Assembly (NCBI RefSeq): GCF_041146795.1
Contig: NC_135169.1
Span: 15,290,352-15,354,351 of the forward strand
DNA from: Maylandia zebra
Lineage: Eukaryota > Chordata > Actinopteri > Cichliformes > Cichlidae
Direction: 5' to 3'
DNA: 64,000 nt
Position numbers and translations under genes: made by a program. This document shows positions 10,854 to 32,792 of the stretch, in pieces. The notes under the pieces were generated by a model that was not told where the DNA came from, did not search any database, and worked only from the letters and a program-made list of their open reading frames with translations. The first letter of the stretch is position 1; the number at the start of each line of letters is the position of its first letter.

Positions 10854-12551
10854 TAGTGATGGTAAATTTGATTCTTTTTATTGAATCGAGTGTTAATGAG
10901 TCACTCACCAAAGTGAATAGAGTTTGAGTCATTTGATTCACTGAGTCAGTTGACCAGAGAGTGCAAAAATTTTACATTTTCACTCAAACTTAATTTGTTT
11001 CCCTTTTCATGTAAATCCCACTGCTAAGATGAATGATTAAAAAACAAACAAACTATTTTATAGAGAAAAAAAAAAAAAAGAGCAAAAACACTTCTAAAAT
11101 TAAGCAGTTTCCTATCAAAATTGCTTAATAAACATTTATTTGTATTTTATTAGTATTTTCCTTAAGTGTGTCAAATATATATTTTCTTATCTAAATGTCC
11201 ACTGTGCTGTGAGCCAGGGGGCGGTAGTGCGCCTTAACATTGAAGAAGAAGAAGAACAAGAACAAGAACAAGAACAAGAACAAGAAGAAGGACAAGACGA
11301 AGAAGAACAAGAAGAACAACAACAAGAAGAACAAGAAGAAGAACAAGAAGAAGAACAAGAAGAAGAACAAGAAGAAGAACAAGAAGAAGAACAAGAAGAA
11401 GAAGAACAAGAAGAAGAACAAGAACAAGAAGAAGAACAAGAAGAAGAACAAGAAGAAGAACAAGAAGAAGAACAAGAAGAAGAACAAGAAGAAGAACAAG
11501 AAGAAGAAGAAGAAGAAGAAGAAGAACAAGAAGAAGAAGAAGAAGAAGAACAAGAACAACAAGACGAAGAAGAACAACAAGACGAAGAAGAAGAAGAACA
11601 ACAAGACGAAGAAGAAGAACAACAAGAAGAAGAAGAAGAAGAACAAGACGAAGAAGAAGAACAAGACGAAGAAGAACAAGACGAAGAAGAAGAACAAGAC
11701 GAAGAAGAAGAACAAGACGAAGAAGAAGAACAAGACGAAGAAGAAGAACAACAAGACGAAGAAGAAGAACAACAAGACGAAGAAGAAGAACAACAAGACG
11801 AAGAAGAAGAAGAACAACAAGACGAAGAAGAAGAAGAACAACAAGACGAAGAAGAAGAACAACAACAAGACGAAGAAGAAGAAGAACAAGAAGAAGAAGA
11901 AGAACAAGAAGAAGAAGAAGAACAACAAGAAGAAGAAGAACAAGAAGAAGAAGAAGAACAAGAAGAAGAAGAAGAACAACAAGAAGAAGAAGAAGAACAA
12001 GAAGAAGAAGAACAACAAGAAGAAGAAGAACAAGAACAACAAGAAGAAGAAGAACAAGAACAACAAGAAGAACAAGAACAAGAACAACAAGAAGAAGAAC
12101 AACAACAAGAAGAACAAGAACAAGAACAACAAGAAGAACAACAAGAAGAACAAGAAGAAGAAGAAGAAGAAGAAGAACAACAACAACAGGGAGGGGGTGA
12201 GTGAGTGATTCGTTCGCTCGCTCTATGATTCAGCACAGGAGGGAGGGGGTGAGTAGCTCAAATGTGCATGTTAGCAGCGCGATGCTACTGTGAACCGAGG
12301 AGCTATTTTCTTGATGTGAGCTTCTACTCAGGGTTTTTTCTTCCAGTTCAGGGCAGAAATGCTTTTGTTACGAAACTGGCTGTTGTTTTCCCCCCCACAA
12401 TTTTAATTATAAGCTAGATATATTTCTACTAATGGAATTAGTTTGCTAACAGCAACAGGGATGAGTCAGTTGGGCTTGTGAATCATGATTCACGAGTCAG
12501 TAAAGTGATTCTCGAGTATTGAACGATTTGGTCACGAATCGAACATCACTA
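10854..12551. mobile_element. hAT-like non-autonomous element loaded with a GAA-rich tract
   Basis: The ends are TAGTGATG (10854) and CATCACTA (12551), followed inward by related AATCGAA/GATTCGTGA and GAGTCACT-type motifs. Flanks show an imperfect 8-bp duplication sharing ACGTAG, consistent with hAT insertion. More than half of the element is the triplet tract at 11242-12188. No transposase is present. Confidence 0.55.
11242..12188 (+). repeat. About 947-bp GAA/CAA/GAC compound triplet tract
   Basis: The stretch is built almost only of GAA, CAA and GAC triplets in a single register, mostly as runs of two to five GAA closed by CAA. CAA-GAC units are concentrated between 11565 and 11880. Every frame on both strands is open because no stop can form from these units. 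The resulting long Glu/Gln, Lys/Asn, Ser/Cys and Phe/Leu ORFs are therefore not evidence of a gene. One strand is nearly purely purine plus C. Confidence 0.95.
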
Positions 12552-13045
12552 GAACGTAGACCGCGGAGGCCGGGTACTATGAAGTGTGCGGCCCCACTAG
12601 GAGGCCACTAGGAGTCCCAGGCTTCTACCTTTAAAACCCGGAGAGCAGCCAAATGGCTGGTAGGCTTTTAGCTAAGCTTTAGCTTCAGCCAAGTGGAAGC
12701 TAAATTGGCTAGTCATTCATATGTATATTAGGTTGTTACCTGGGAATTCTGGAGGGAGGGGAGTGGGGGGGTGTGATTGAGGGGGTGGGGGAGCTGCTAA
12801 AAGCTGTGAACTTCCTTTTGTGTTTCATCTTGAAGCATTCTCAATCATCCAGGGAAATAAATCTCCAAAAGTCACCAACTTGGAGTGTTTCAGTTTGCCA
12901 TCTTAGGGAGAAATCAACACACATGGGTGTATGTCCTTTGTTGCTGAGATTTATTGATAAAAACAGTACAAAAAACCAACCATTTGTACACATATTTACA
13001 AATAATAATAAAAAGTGAGTGAGTACATTTCAACATTTTCAGCAA

Positions 13046-13594
13046 TCACTCACAATCCTGGCACTGCCATGGTATCTGTAGTCTGCATTTACCACATGTG
13101 TATCTGTAGCAGTGAACACATCGCACAGTGGCATGATTGTTCTTGCATTTGTGTTTGACCTGACACATGGCTCTTTTTCCAGGGCCAGGTGTGGAGGGTT
13201 GTGTCCAAAGCAACTGTTCTTTTCTTGCCTTCTTCTCAGCTACATGAGAGTGAGCCAACTCTCTTGCAAGCTCCACCAGGAAGTCCACCCGTCTTTCCTT
13301 CATCCCGGTGCATGCTTGATACAGCACATGTGCATTCAGTGCTGCCATGTCAATCATGTTATAAAACATGGCAACTGGCCAGCGCCGTGTTCCTCTGCGG
13401 ACAGTGTACTCCCGAACCATCTGGTCCATCACATCCACGCCACACTTTGTTTTGTTGTAAAGGGTGACAGTGTTTGGCTTCCTTTTGGTAGTGTTATCAG
13501 TCTGAACCACGCTGTGCATGCTGCTAAGAATATAGACTGTCTTCTTCCGTTTGGCCGCATACGCCGTCAGCGTGGCAGCAGAGGTTGAAAACAC
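13046..13594 (-). pseudogene. piggyBac-type transposase C-terminal exon, left palindrome arm
   Basis: 182 open codons matching the C-terminal part of a piggyBac/PGBD-type transposase. YNKTKCGVDVMDQMVREYTV carries the third catalytic Asp, then RRWPVAMFYNMIDMAALNAH, then a Cys-rich zinc-binding tail (CKNNHATVRCVHC, CGKC, CQDC) before the stop. The first two catalytic Asp residues and the N-terminus are absent. The Met used here lies just after TTTCTTAG|GTG, so this looks like the last exon of a spliced gene and not a full gene. It matches the right-arm copy at 178 of 182 residues. Both point outward from the palindrome centre. Confidence 0.8.
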
Positions 13595-13774
13595 CTAAGA
13601 AATAAGATAAATTGTTATTTCCATAGCCCTTTTACACACAATGAAACACATAAATCAATCAGATTTATGTGTTTCATTGTGGCATCAATCAGACCACTGG
13701 TATAATAAAAGCATAATCACAATGGACCACTGATCAATGGTCCACTGGACCACAAATCAAAGACCACTGATCAA

Positions 13775-13883
13775 TTATGATCAAGGATATATATATGATA
13801 CAATCTCACTGCACTTAGCCTAATCCTTCATTGCCCTGAAGAATTCTGTGGTGTACGGACCTCCTCTCCAAGGAAAGAAAATG
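13775..13883. other. Spacer at the centre of the palindrome
   Basis: About 110 bp of unpaired sequence between the arms, including GGATATATATATGATAC. No ORF or recognisable element. It would form the loop if the arms folded back on each other. Confidence 0.7.
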
Positions 13884-14047
13884 CAGAGAAGACTCAGTGG
13901 TCTTTGATCAGTGGTCCATTGTGATTATGCTTTTATTATACCAGTGGTCTGATTGATGCCACAATGGAAACACATAAATCTGATTGATTTATGTGTTTCA
14001 TTGTGTGTAAAAGGGCTATGGAAATAACAATTTATCTTATTTCTTAG

Positions 14048-14596
14048 GTGTTTTCAACCTCTGCTGCCACGCTGACGGCGTATGGGGCCAAACAGAAGAA
14101 GACAGTCTATATTCTTAGCAGCATGCACAGCGTGGTTCAGACTGATAACACTACCAAAAGGAAGCCAAACACTGTCACCCTTTACAACAAAACAAAGTGT
14201 GGCGTGGATGTGATGGACCAGATGGTTCGGGAGTACACTGTCCGCAGAGGAACACGGCGCTGGCCAGTTGCCATGTTTTATAACATGATTGACATGGCAG
14301 CACTGAATGCACATGTGCTGTATCAAGCATGCACCGGGATGAAGGAAAGACGGGTGGACTTCCTGGTGGAGCTTGCAAGAGAGTTGGCTCACTCTCATGT
14401 AGCTGAGAAGAAGGCAAGAAAAGAACAGTTGCTTCGGACACAACCCTCCACACCTAGCCCTGGAAAAAGAGCCATGTGTCAGGTCAAACACAAATGCAAG
14501 AACAATCATGCCACTGTGCGATGTGTTCACTGCTATAGATACACATGTGGTAAATGCAGACTACAGATACCATGGCAGTGCCAGGATTGTGAGTGA
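14048..14596 (+). pseudogene. piggyBac-type transposase C-terminal exon, right palindrome arm
   Basis: This is the inverted twin of 13046-13594, with four amino-acid differences (GAKQ for AAKR, LLR for LLW, PSPG for PGPG). It keeps the GVD catalytic-aspartate block and the Cys-rich tail, and lacks the upstream catalytic region. It is preceded by a pyrimidine-rich TTATTTCTTAG acceptor, and followed by a TAG-free 3' region with AATAAA near 14688. The stop codon follows CQDCE. No 5' exon is present between the arms. Confidence 0.8.
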
Positions 14597-14926
14597 TTGC
14601 TGAAAATGTTGAAATGTACTCACTCACTTTTTATTATTATTTGTAAATATGTGTACAAATGGTTGGTTTTTTGTACTGTTTTTATCAATAAATCTCAGCA
14701 ACAAAGGACATACACCCATGTGTGTTGATTTCTCCCTAAGATGGCAAACTGAAACACTCCAAGTTGGTGACTTTTGGAGATTTATTTCCCTGGATGATTG
14801 AGAATGCTTCAAGATGAAACACAAAAGGAAGTTCATAGCTTTTAGCAGCTCCCCCACGCCCTCAATCACACACCCCCACTCCCCTCCCTCCAGAATTCCC
14901 AGCTAACAACCTAATATACATATGAA

Positions 14927-16263
14927 CAGAGATGGGCAGTAACGCGTTATTTGTAACGCGTTACTGTAATCCATCCATCCATCCATCCATTCGCGTCCAC
15001 TTATCCTTTTCAGGGTCGCGGGGGGGCGCTGGAGCCTATCCCAGCTGTCATAGGGCGAGAGGCGGGGTACACCCTGGACAGGTCGCCAGTCTGTCGCAGG
15101 GCCAACACACAGGGACAGACAACCATTCGCACTCACATTCACACCTATGGGCAATTTGGATTAACCAATTAACCTATCCCCACAAGCTGCATGTCTTTGG
15201 ACGGTGGGAGGAAGCCGGAGTACCCGGAGAGAACCCACGCAAACACGGGGAGAACATGCAAACTCCACACAGAAAGACCCCAGCCGTTACTGTAATCCGA
15301 TTACTTTTTTCAAGTAACGAGTAAAGTAAGGGATTACTATTGCAAAAACGGTAATTAGATTACCTTTACTTTCCCGTAGGAACGCTGCGTTACTGCGTTA
15401 CTAAAACCGTGAATCTTTTGCGAGAATGTCTCACGACAGTGACGTAAGCGAGTGCGCCGTTGGTGACAACAGCTGTGTGCAGATCAACAGTGGATCACAT
15501 ATCGAGTGCAGGAGAGAGTATGAGCGTGCAGCGTTTAAAGTGTGGAAGTACTGACCTTACTTTGAGTTTGATTCCATAAAAAGTGACAAAAACATTAGTG
15601 TCCGCTGTGCGTGGGAAGAAAACTTCTTTTTACAGCGAAAAAAACCCTAAACTTCCAAGGAAGCACCGAGTAGCTACGACATAATGGGAAACTCACAGAG
15701 CTGCCATATCCTTCCACTGACCGCAGCACACCTGCACCAGGGTAAACCTCCGCCTACCTAACTCCTGCTTTACAGGTGAAAATAGAGCAACAGGACCGCT
15801 GAGTCTTTGACTTTATTTATTTTCTGCTGTGTTTTACTTGCATCTATTTGAAAGACTGAGTGTAAACACACAAAATATTTTATTTTATGTGGTGGAATGT
15901 GCAGAAAATAGGTTTAAATGTTAAACTAATTTCTTCCAGTCAGAGAATGTTGCATATAATTAAATTTTTGCTTGATGCATAAAGTTAAAAGATTAAAACT
16001 AATAAAACAAGTTAAAAAGAGACTTTTCCATTTGATTACATTTTGTATGATGGATTATGCAGAAAAAGTAGAATTGGGCTGAAAGATCTATCGCTTTATC
16101 ACCTCTTCAGGTTGTAAATCGTGTTTTTAAAAAGTAACTAAGTAACTAAGTAATTAATTACTTTTGAAAATAAGTAATCAGTAAAGTAACGGGATTACTT
16201 TTTGGGGGAGGTAATCAGTAATTAGTTACTGATTACTTTTTTCAAGTAACTTGACCAACACTG
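14927..16263. mobile_element. hAT-type non-autonomous element inserted in the palindrome
   Basis: The ends CAGAGATGGGCAGT and GACCAACACTG (its complement reads CAGTGTTGGTC) form a short imperfect TIR. They are flanked by a perfect 8-bp duplication CATATGAA (14919-14926 and 16264-16271), the hAT signature. Both subterminal regions are rich in TAACGCGTTACTGTAAT/AAGTAAC motifs. No transposase ORF is present. The left end contains a nested SINE (14973-15285). Confidence 0.9.
14973..15285 (-). repeat. GATG-tailed SINE nested in the hAT element
   Basis: The insertion is flanked by a 13-bp duplication GTTACTGTAATCC (14960-14972 and 15286-15298), typical of target-primed retroposition. Its 3' tail, read on the minus strand, is a run of GGAT units. 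The body (CGACCTGTCCAGGGTGTACC, CATGTTCTCCCCGTG) matches the copy at 47409-47760. This copy is shorter and lacks the tRNA-like head. Confidence 0.85.
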
Positions 16264-16899
16264 CATATGAATGACTAGCCAATTTAGCTTCCACTTGGCT
16301 GAAGCTAAAGCTTAGCTAAAAGCCTACCAGCCATTTGGCTGCTCTCCGGGTTTTAAAGGTAGAAAAGCCAAATGGCTGCTCCCCGGGGGTTTAAGTTTAA
16401 TAGGGACACAGCTAATGACGTGCTCTTGCGCGACCAATTAAAACGAAGCCACACTCATCACTGGTCGGGATCGTTACAAAGCTTTCTTCTTTATGGATGA
16501 GCGATACATTTTTTAAATTAAATATTTGAATAAAATACAACACAAACTCTCGCAGAGGATACAAAGTCAGATAAAATGTTTTTAAATGACAAGGCGCAGC
16601 GCATCTAGTACATATACAGCTGCTGCAAAAAATGACGTACAGAGCTCAGCAGCCAGTACAACACAAGCTTTGGATCCTTTTCTCTAGTTAGCGATGAGCG
16701 CACCGCATACCGCGTCCGATAGGAAAGGCCCTTTCACGTCAGTAGTTGAGGGGCCGTGACGCTACACGCACACACAAAATGAAAAAAAAAAAGCCTCAAG
16801 AAAAGGACACACATCTGGAAAGGGGCAGATGCTCAAGTCCCCCAGCCTCCCTTTAAAAACATTAAAAAAAACCCTTAAGATTAACAGTGACATGCTCAC

Positions 16900-16953
16900 C
16901 TGAGAGTTTGAATCACCTTGTAGTTTCGTGCACTCTGCTGCTACGAGGACTGT
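16900..16953 (-). other. Candidate 5' UTR exon of the unidentified gene
   Basis: 54 bp between a strong acceptor (CATCTCTTTATCCAG) and donor (CTCAG|GTGAGC). It has no ATG. It could be an untranslated exon upstream of the start codon at 9957, but splicing is only inferred from consensus. Confidence 0.3.
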
Positions 16954-17355
16954 CTGGATAAAGAGATGCACATAAAAATAACCCAACCAGGATCTCAATA
17001 TGATAAATGAAGAAGTATAAATCTGCAGCATTATTAGCCAAAATGTTAGTTTTTTTCTTTGTTTGTTTTTTAATGTATGTGTTGCATCTGTTAAGTTGCA
17101 GCTTCATTTCATAGACCGGTTGACACACCCTGAACACAGTAAGCAAACAGGCTGCTGTAGTTCGTTCTCTCGAATCCTAAAAGACCGTTTGAAAAGCTCG
17201 GGCGTGTCTTACGCCTAAAAGCAACTCAGATCCTAGTTCACTTGGACTTGAAATTTGCTTTTTTTTAAGCCAGTAATTCTAAAAACAAACAAACAAACTA
17301 TAACTGGTTATATCAGATGTAATTTATCTGACTTTACCGATCGGTTTTTACTCAC

Positions 17356-17430
17356 CAAACTACTGCTGGGACTGAGAGATCTGCTGACATCTGGCAGGAA
17401 GTGGAAAGCAAGTGAATGATCCTGAAGACG
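17356..17430 (-). other. Candidate first exon of the unidentified gene
   Basis: Ends in TTTG|GTGAGT, a near-ideal donor. It contains an ATG whose frame (MSADLSVPAVV) does not join in phase to the next candidate exon, so it would have to be untranslated or spliced differently. The 5' limit is arbitrary. Confidence 0.25.
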
Positions 17431-18589
17431 AGGAGAGACTTGCTCACATGGTAACCTATTAACCAACCACATGCGAACATGTGTTTTGGGGGCGTTTTTA
17501 CTTTGCGTGTGTTAAAAGCTGGATGGGTGGGTGTGGAATAAATCACCAAAGTAATTAAGACTTCTTACACGTCTGTGGCTCTTAGAACCGTCTGTAGTCC
17601 TGTGTGCCGACAGGTGTGAAGGAAGAGAGGGAGATATTGCATTATTTTATAATGTATAACGCTCTGTAGCAGGAATAAATGAATCAGTGTAGTGTTTTCC
17701 TTCATTACATGCTGCAGTGTCCTGAGAGAGAACCTGCTACTCTGTGCAAATATTTCCCTTGGATGTGCTTTAACCCTTTAAAGCCTAGTATATTAAATTT
17801 GATACATGTTTTTTGTGACTTTAAATTACAATACATTTTGAAGCAAATGTTATTATTTTAAATGCTAGATTTAGCAAATATGATACAAATTAAAAGTACA
17901 TTGACTAAAATTAACAAAAGTATAGTAATTAAAATTTAGAGGGTGCCAAGATGAGTAAACCTGATGAAACTTTACACCAAAACAAATAATGTATTAAGAG
18001 CAGAAGGAAGCACGTTGCTGGGTTAGTGTAGGGACTAACTCGTTATTAAGTAATGCATTACAGTAACTACGTTATTATTGTGGCAACAAGCACAGTAACT
18101 AGTTATTATGCCAAAATCAGGAACGCGTTAATTGTTACTGGGATTTAGGCTCGTTATTTGTTACTTCGTGTGGTGACTATCACGGAGCTTCCACAGATTC
18201 AGTAACATTAGCAAGTGGTGGAGGCCAGCAGGTGGATGAGGGAAAGGGGAGGCAGGAGGAGCAGAGACCCAAAGCAGCCGCCAGTCTGAGTGTCAGGTGA
18301 ACTGAACTTCAGGTAAGAAGTTATAACCTGCAGTCTATCTGGGTCAGATATAAACCAAGTTTAGGTGGAGTTTATTTTCGTCATGCTGACTTTTTCATGC
18401 TGGGTGCTAGCTAGCATGATGGAGTTTCTATAGAGCTGGGTGGGTGCTATGAAGTTAATGATGTTGAACTTTATTTTGTTCACAAGGTTAATTATTAGAG
18501 TTTCCAACCATCCCCTATAAAACGGAATCGTCTCGGAGAAAATATTACCCGTTTCGTATTGAGCTGAAAAGGAACGCAGTTTGTCCCGG

Positions 18590-18903
18590 ACTGGGGCGAT
18601 TGTGGCTCAAGAGTTGGGAGTTCGCCTTGTAATTGGAAGGTTGCCGGTTCGAGCCCCGGCTTGGACAGTCTCAGTTGTTGTGTCCTTGGGCAAGACACTT
18701 CACCCGTTGCCTACTGGTGGTGGTCAGAGGGCCCGGTGGCGCCAGTGTCCGGCAGCCTCGTCTCTGTCAGTGCGCCCCAGGGTGGCTGTGGCTACAATGT
18801 AGCGTGCCATCGAATGTGCGTGAATGGGTGGATGACTGGATATGTAAAGCGCTTTGGGGTCCTTAGGGACTAGTAAAGCGCTATATAAATACAGGCCATT
18901 CAG
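18590..18903 (+). repeat. tRNA-headed SINE, copy 2
   Basis: Plus-strand copy beginning GGGGCGATTGTGGCTCAAGA, with box B GGTTCGAGCCCC near 18650, and ending near GCTATATAAATACAGGCCAT. Same family as 8364-8694 and 29587-29914. The head resembles a tRNA but is not a functional tRNA gene. Confidence 0.85.
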
Positions 18904-19097
18904 CTAGAATGAAAAAGACACAAAACTGGATTTATTCCGTGTCTTTATGCTGCAGCTGCCTCTTCTCTCATTCTCTCCCCTCCCTCTCCTGTTGCTACTT
19001 CAATCATGAAACTGATCAATGATCAGCTGATCGGCTTTTCTCTCTCGTTTGTTTATCGCCCACTTTGCGCCAGAAAGAAGAAACCAACGGAGGTCAG

Positions 19098-19499
19098 AAT
19101 CTGTGGCAAGATCTGAAAACTGCTGTTCACAAACGCTGTCCATCTAATCTGACTGAGCTGGAGCTGTTTTGCAAAGAAGAATGGGCAAGAATTTCGGTCT
19201 CTAGATGTGCAAAGCTGGTAGACACAGACCCTAAAAGACTGGCAACTGGCATTGCAGCAAAAGGTGGTTCTACAAAGTATTGACTCAGGGGGCTGAATAA
19301 TTACGCACACCCCACTTGCAGTTATTTATTTGTAAAAAATGTTTGGAATCATGTGTGATTTTCATTCCACGTCTCACGTGTGCACCACTTTGTGTTGGTC
19401 TTTCACGTGGAATTCCAATAAAATTGATTCATGTTTGTGGCTGTAATGTGACAAAATGTGGGAAAGTTCAAGGGGGCCGAATACTTTTGCAAGCCACTG
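19098..19499 (+). mobile_element. Tc1-like transposon, 3' fragment
   Basis: The frame NLWQDLKTAVHKRCPSNLTE through DPKRLATGIAAKGGSTKY matches the last 60 or so residues of a Tc1 transposase. It is followed by a terminal region ending GAATACTTTTGCAAGCCACT-G and a TA at 19500. It belongs to a different Tc1 family from the copies at 4599 and 44700. The 5' half is missing. Confidence 0.8.
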
Positions 19500-19501
19500 T
19501 A

Positions 19502-22269
19502 TTAAATGCATCACCACAGGTGAGTAATCAGGAGGGTCTTCCATTTTCATTTAAACACCATCATGAAAAATCTCATAAGTGAGCAAAGTTAAACAGGTAA
19601 GAAGGTAAATTATTAGCTGCTCTTTTTAACTTTCTCCATTTCCAAGCTAACATTAGCTAGTCTTTCTCACTGTTGATAATGGCACTCATGAGTGCAAGTA
19701 CAGAAACTCTAATCCAAGTCCTTAACATAGAAATAACTCCAAAAGTTCTTAGGGGAAACTGTGAGAGTCAGCTACGGTCTAATTTTTCTAAGCACATTAC
19801 CAATAAACAGGATTTAATACAATGAAAAAGCTGCCCAACACACATTTATTTAGTAAATGAACAATATAAATCTTAATTATGCCAACAGGAATTAACCTTT
19901 TGGCATAATTAATATTTCAAACATGCAACAGAATTTTCTTTATGAAACCACATATCCAATAAAAAAATTAATTTCCATAATTTTAACCACCTTTTGTTGT
20001 TTTTATTACTTATTTAATTAATACAAAGTCATCTGCAGCAGTCGTGATAAGAAAGCAGTTTGATTTGGCAAAGAAAAGCTTTGTTTCTGATTCATGTACA
20101 AACTGTTAAATGTTTACCGTTTATCACTGTTACTGCAACAAATTCCATTTTAAACATAAGAGTGGGACTCACTCCCATCGTGTTCCTTACTGTCATAGAC
20201 TGGATTTGCCTGATAAGTATGGTGGGTGGCCCTGAGAGGTCAAAGACAATGCAACTTAAGAAAACACCACCAAACATAAAAATACTCTGGTAGCACACAA
20301 AACACAATAGAAGTAAAAAACAAACAAACAAAAAGGACCAAAATCAACACGCAACACAAAATAGGAGTGTTTTTTAGGGAGACAGAACAGCCAAAATTAT
20401 TGCAAAATAAGCCAAACCCATCTGTTCTCTGATTGGATTGTTTAATTTGTGATTGACATGACATTGACCAATCAGCTTAAAGGAAGAAAAATAGGGTCAA
20501 AATTCGTACTTGTAACTTGCAGGGTTTTTTTTGGGCTAAGTCCACACACAAATCTTTTTTACACATACAACTCTTTTTTACGCATGCACAAATTTTTTTA
20601 CACATACAAATCTTTTTTACAAGTACAAAACCGATTTACAAATACAAAATATTTATGACCACATTTTGAGCCCATAACTATGAGGACTGCCTCGTTTGTA
20701 GAGCCTAAAATGGCCACTAAAGGAACTACAGTGTTTGGCACTTGGCCACTTAATTCATTTTAGTTCTGGAGTTTAATGCACCTAACATCTCATCAAGCTG
20801 TACTTATTCGTTTCCATGACAACAGAAAAAAATGTTTTCTTTCAGTAACCACAATCTTCCTTTAATATGAAAATCCTGAATCCAAGAAAACAACTTTTCA
20901 TTAGGTTTTACAGAACTGGTGGTTGATGGAAACAGTATCACCCCTCCAAGTAAACAACAAATATATAATATAAAGTAGTTTGTGTGTGGCAAAGTTTAAC
21001 TAGAAAAAAAAAGACATTTTGAATGTGCCAGTGCAATGCGTGTTATATAGCTGGACCACATACTAATTTTTCATGATCCTGGAGATATTTATATGGACAT
21101 GGCTGCAGGAAAGGGATGCTATTCTTCAGATTTTCAGCTGAAATTTGGAAACCGTTTATAATGGGCCTCCCTAGAAGAGAACCTGGAGGACACAATAAGC
21201 TGTTAGGTGATTTGTATCAGAACAAGAGTAACATTAGGTGAAAGCATGATAGAAATCCCAACATTTAAGTGTGCACTTTGTGACTATAGAGGCATGAAAC
21301 AACCAGAAGACAATGTCAGAAATCCAGGCTGAGAATTCAGAATGATTAATGTCATCCGACTGTGGCTGCACAGTCAAGGGAAAACTATTTTTCATCAAAC
21401 CTGAACTGTGACTTTGATAAACATGATTCACTTATTACAAGTCTAACACCTGATGAGACCTGTTGAAACTTGGAATGACACATGATCAAATATGCCAGAG
21501 AGCTAGTGCATAAGAGCAGATTTATTTTCACTTTCATTAACATGGCAGGATAAATTACAACACCTTATGAATTCTATGAAAACTGTGCAACAAATTGCTA
21601 CCGAGAGTCACACCAGACCTTTGCGTTTTATCAATGCTGTGGGAGACGTATTCTTTCATTTCTACCACAGTTCAGCATAACAAACAGAATCAACATTGCA
21701 CATAGTACACAGCGTACTTCAGTAATTTGCATTGGCACAGTCAAATACTGTCATGTTACAATTAATCAATGTGTCCAAATGTTACCCAGAGTTGTCCTTA
21801 TCATAAGCAATGTGCAAAGAGCTACAACAATCCAATACAGATAAAGTCTAATGAGAAAGAGAAATTTTTATTTAAAAAAAAAGAAACAAAAAAAAGGGGA
21901 GTGTGCAAATTAAACACGAAAATCTGTGAGACGGAACAAAGTAAAGCATCTTTCAGCTCAACAGAAACAGCATGCATGACAGCAACACTTCCAGACCAAA
22001 CTAGATTCATCTGTCAAACTACTGGCTCTGTGCTCCAATCACTCTGTTTGGGTTGGCAGCAGTTTTGGGGTCGTGTTGAGACTCTGACGCTTTCCGTTTA
22101 CTCTTCAGTAAGTAAACCATGCGAGAGTTTAGTCCGAGAACACGAAGTGAAAAACTTTGAAAGCAGCTGCATTCGGTTCCTTGTAGCGCCTACTGTGACA
22201 GTTTGCTATCACACGTGTCCTGAGTGTAACTCGACTCCAGTCGTACTTATGGCGGTGTTCCTCGGGGCT
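19502..22269. other. Intergenic stretch downstream of the rnf175-like gene
   Basis: AT-rich with no supported exon. It includes a locally repetitive stretch at 20529-20660 and a short dispersed motif (GGCCACTAAAGGAACTACAG) near 20711. It probably contains the 3' UTR of the rnf175-like gene next to 22270. A candidate AATAAA for the minus strand was not confidently placed. Confidence 0.45.
20529..20660 (+). repeat. Degenerate short tandem repeat, about 20-bp unit
   Basis: Five to six imperfect units of the type ACACATACAAATCTTTTTT occur in a row, alternating T runs with ACACATAC or ACAAGTAC. No coding interpretation. Confidence 0.7.

Positions 22270-32792
<10,523 letters not shown>

Larger units (their letters stand above)
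12620..16369. repeat. Large palindrome: two inverted piggyBac-type gene ends
   Basis: The left arm (12620 to about 13774) and right arm (about 13884-14926, continued at 16272-16369) are near-identical inverted copies of about 1.15 kb, separated by a spacer of roughly 110 bp. Each arm contains a terminal exon, an AATAAA signal and downstream sequence ending in AGCCAAATGGCTGGTAGGC-type motifs. The right arm is interrupted by a hAT element at 14927-16263. The left arm has a small insertion near 13738-13760 relative to the right. Confidence 0.95.
16370..18589. other. No clear gene; possible 5' UTR exons and a hAT-like fragment
   Basis: Apart from the two candidate UTR exons at 16900-16953 and 17356-17430, nothing codes convincingly. 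The segment 18025-18180 repeats GTTATT/GCATTACAGTAACTACG and ACGCGTTAATTGTTAC motifs related to the ends of the hAT at 14927-16263, so it is probably a decayed relative. Confidence 0.4.

Noticed and set aside
11140..12236. Long Glu/Gln, Lys/Asn, Ser/Cys and Phe/Leu-rich ORFs of 320-354 codons
   Set aside because: The GAA/CAA/GAC triplet tract cannot form a stop in any frame, so all frames are open. There is no gene evidence outside the repeat.
18590..18660. A functional tRNA gene
   Set aside because: Boxes A and B are present, but the sequence continues into a SINE body and recurs in three copies. It is a tRNA-derived SINE head.
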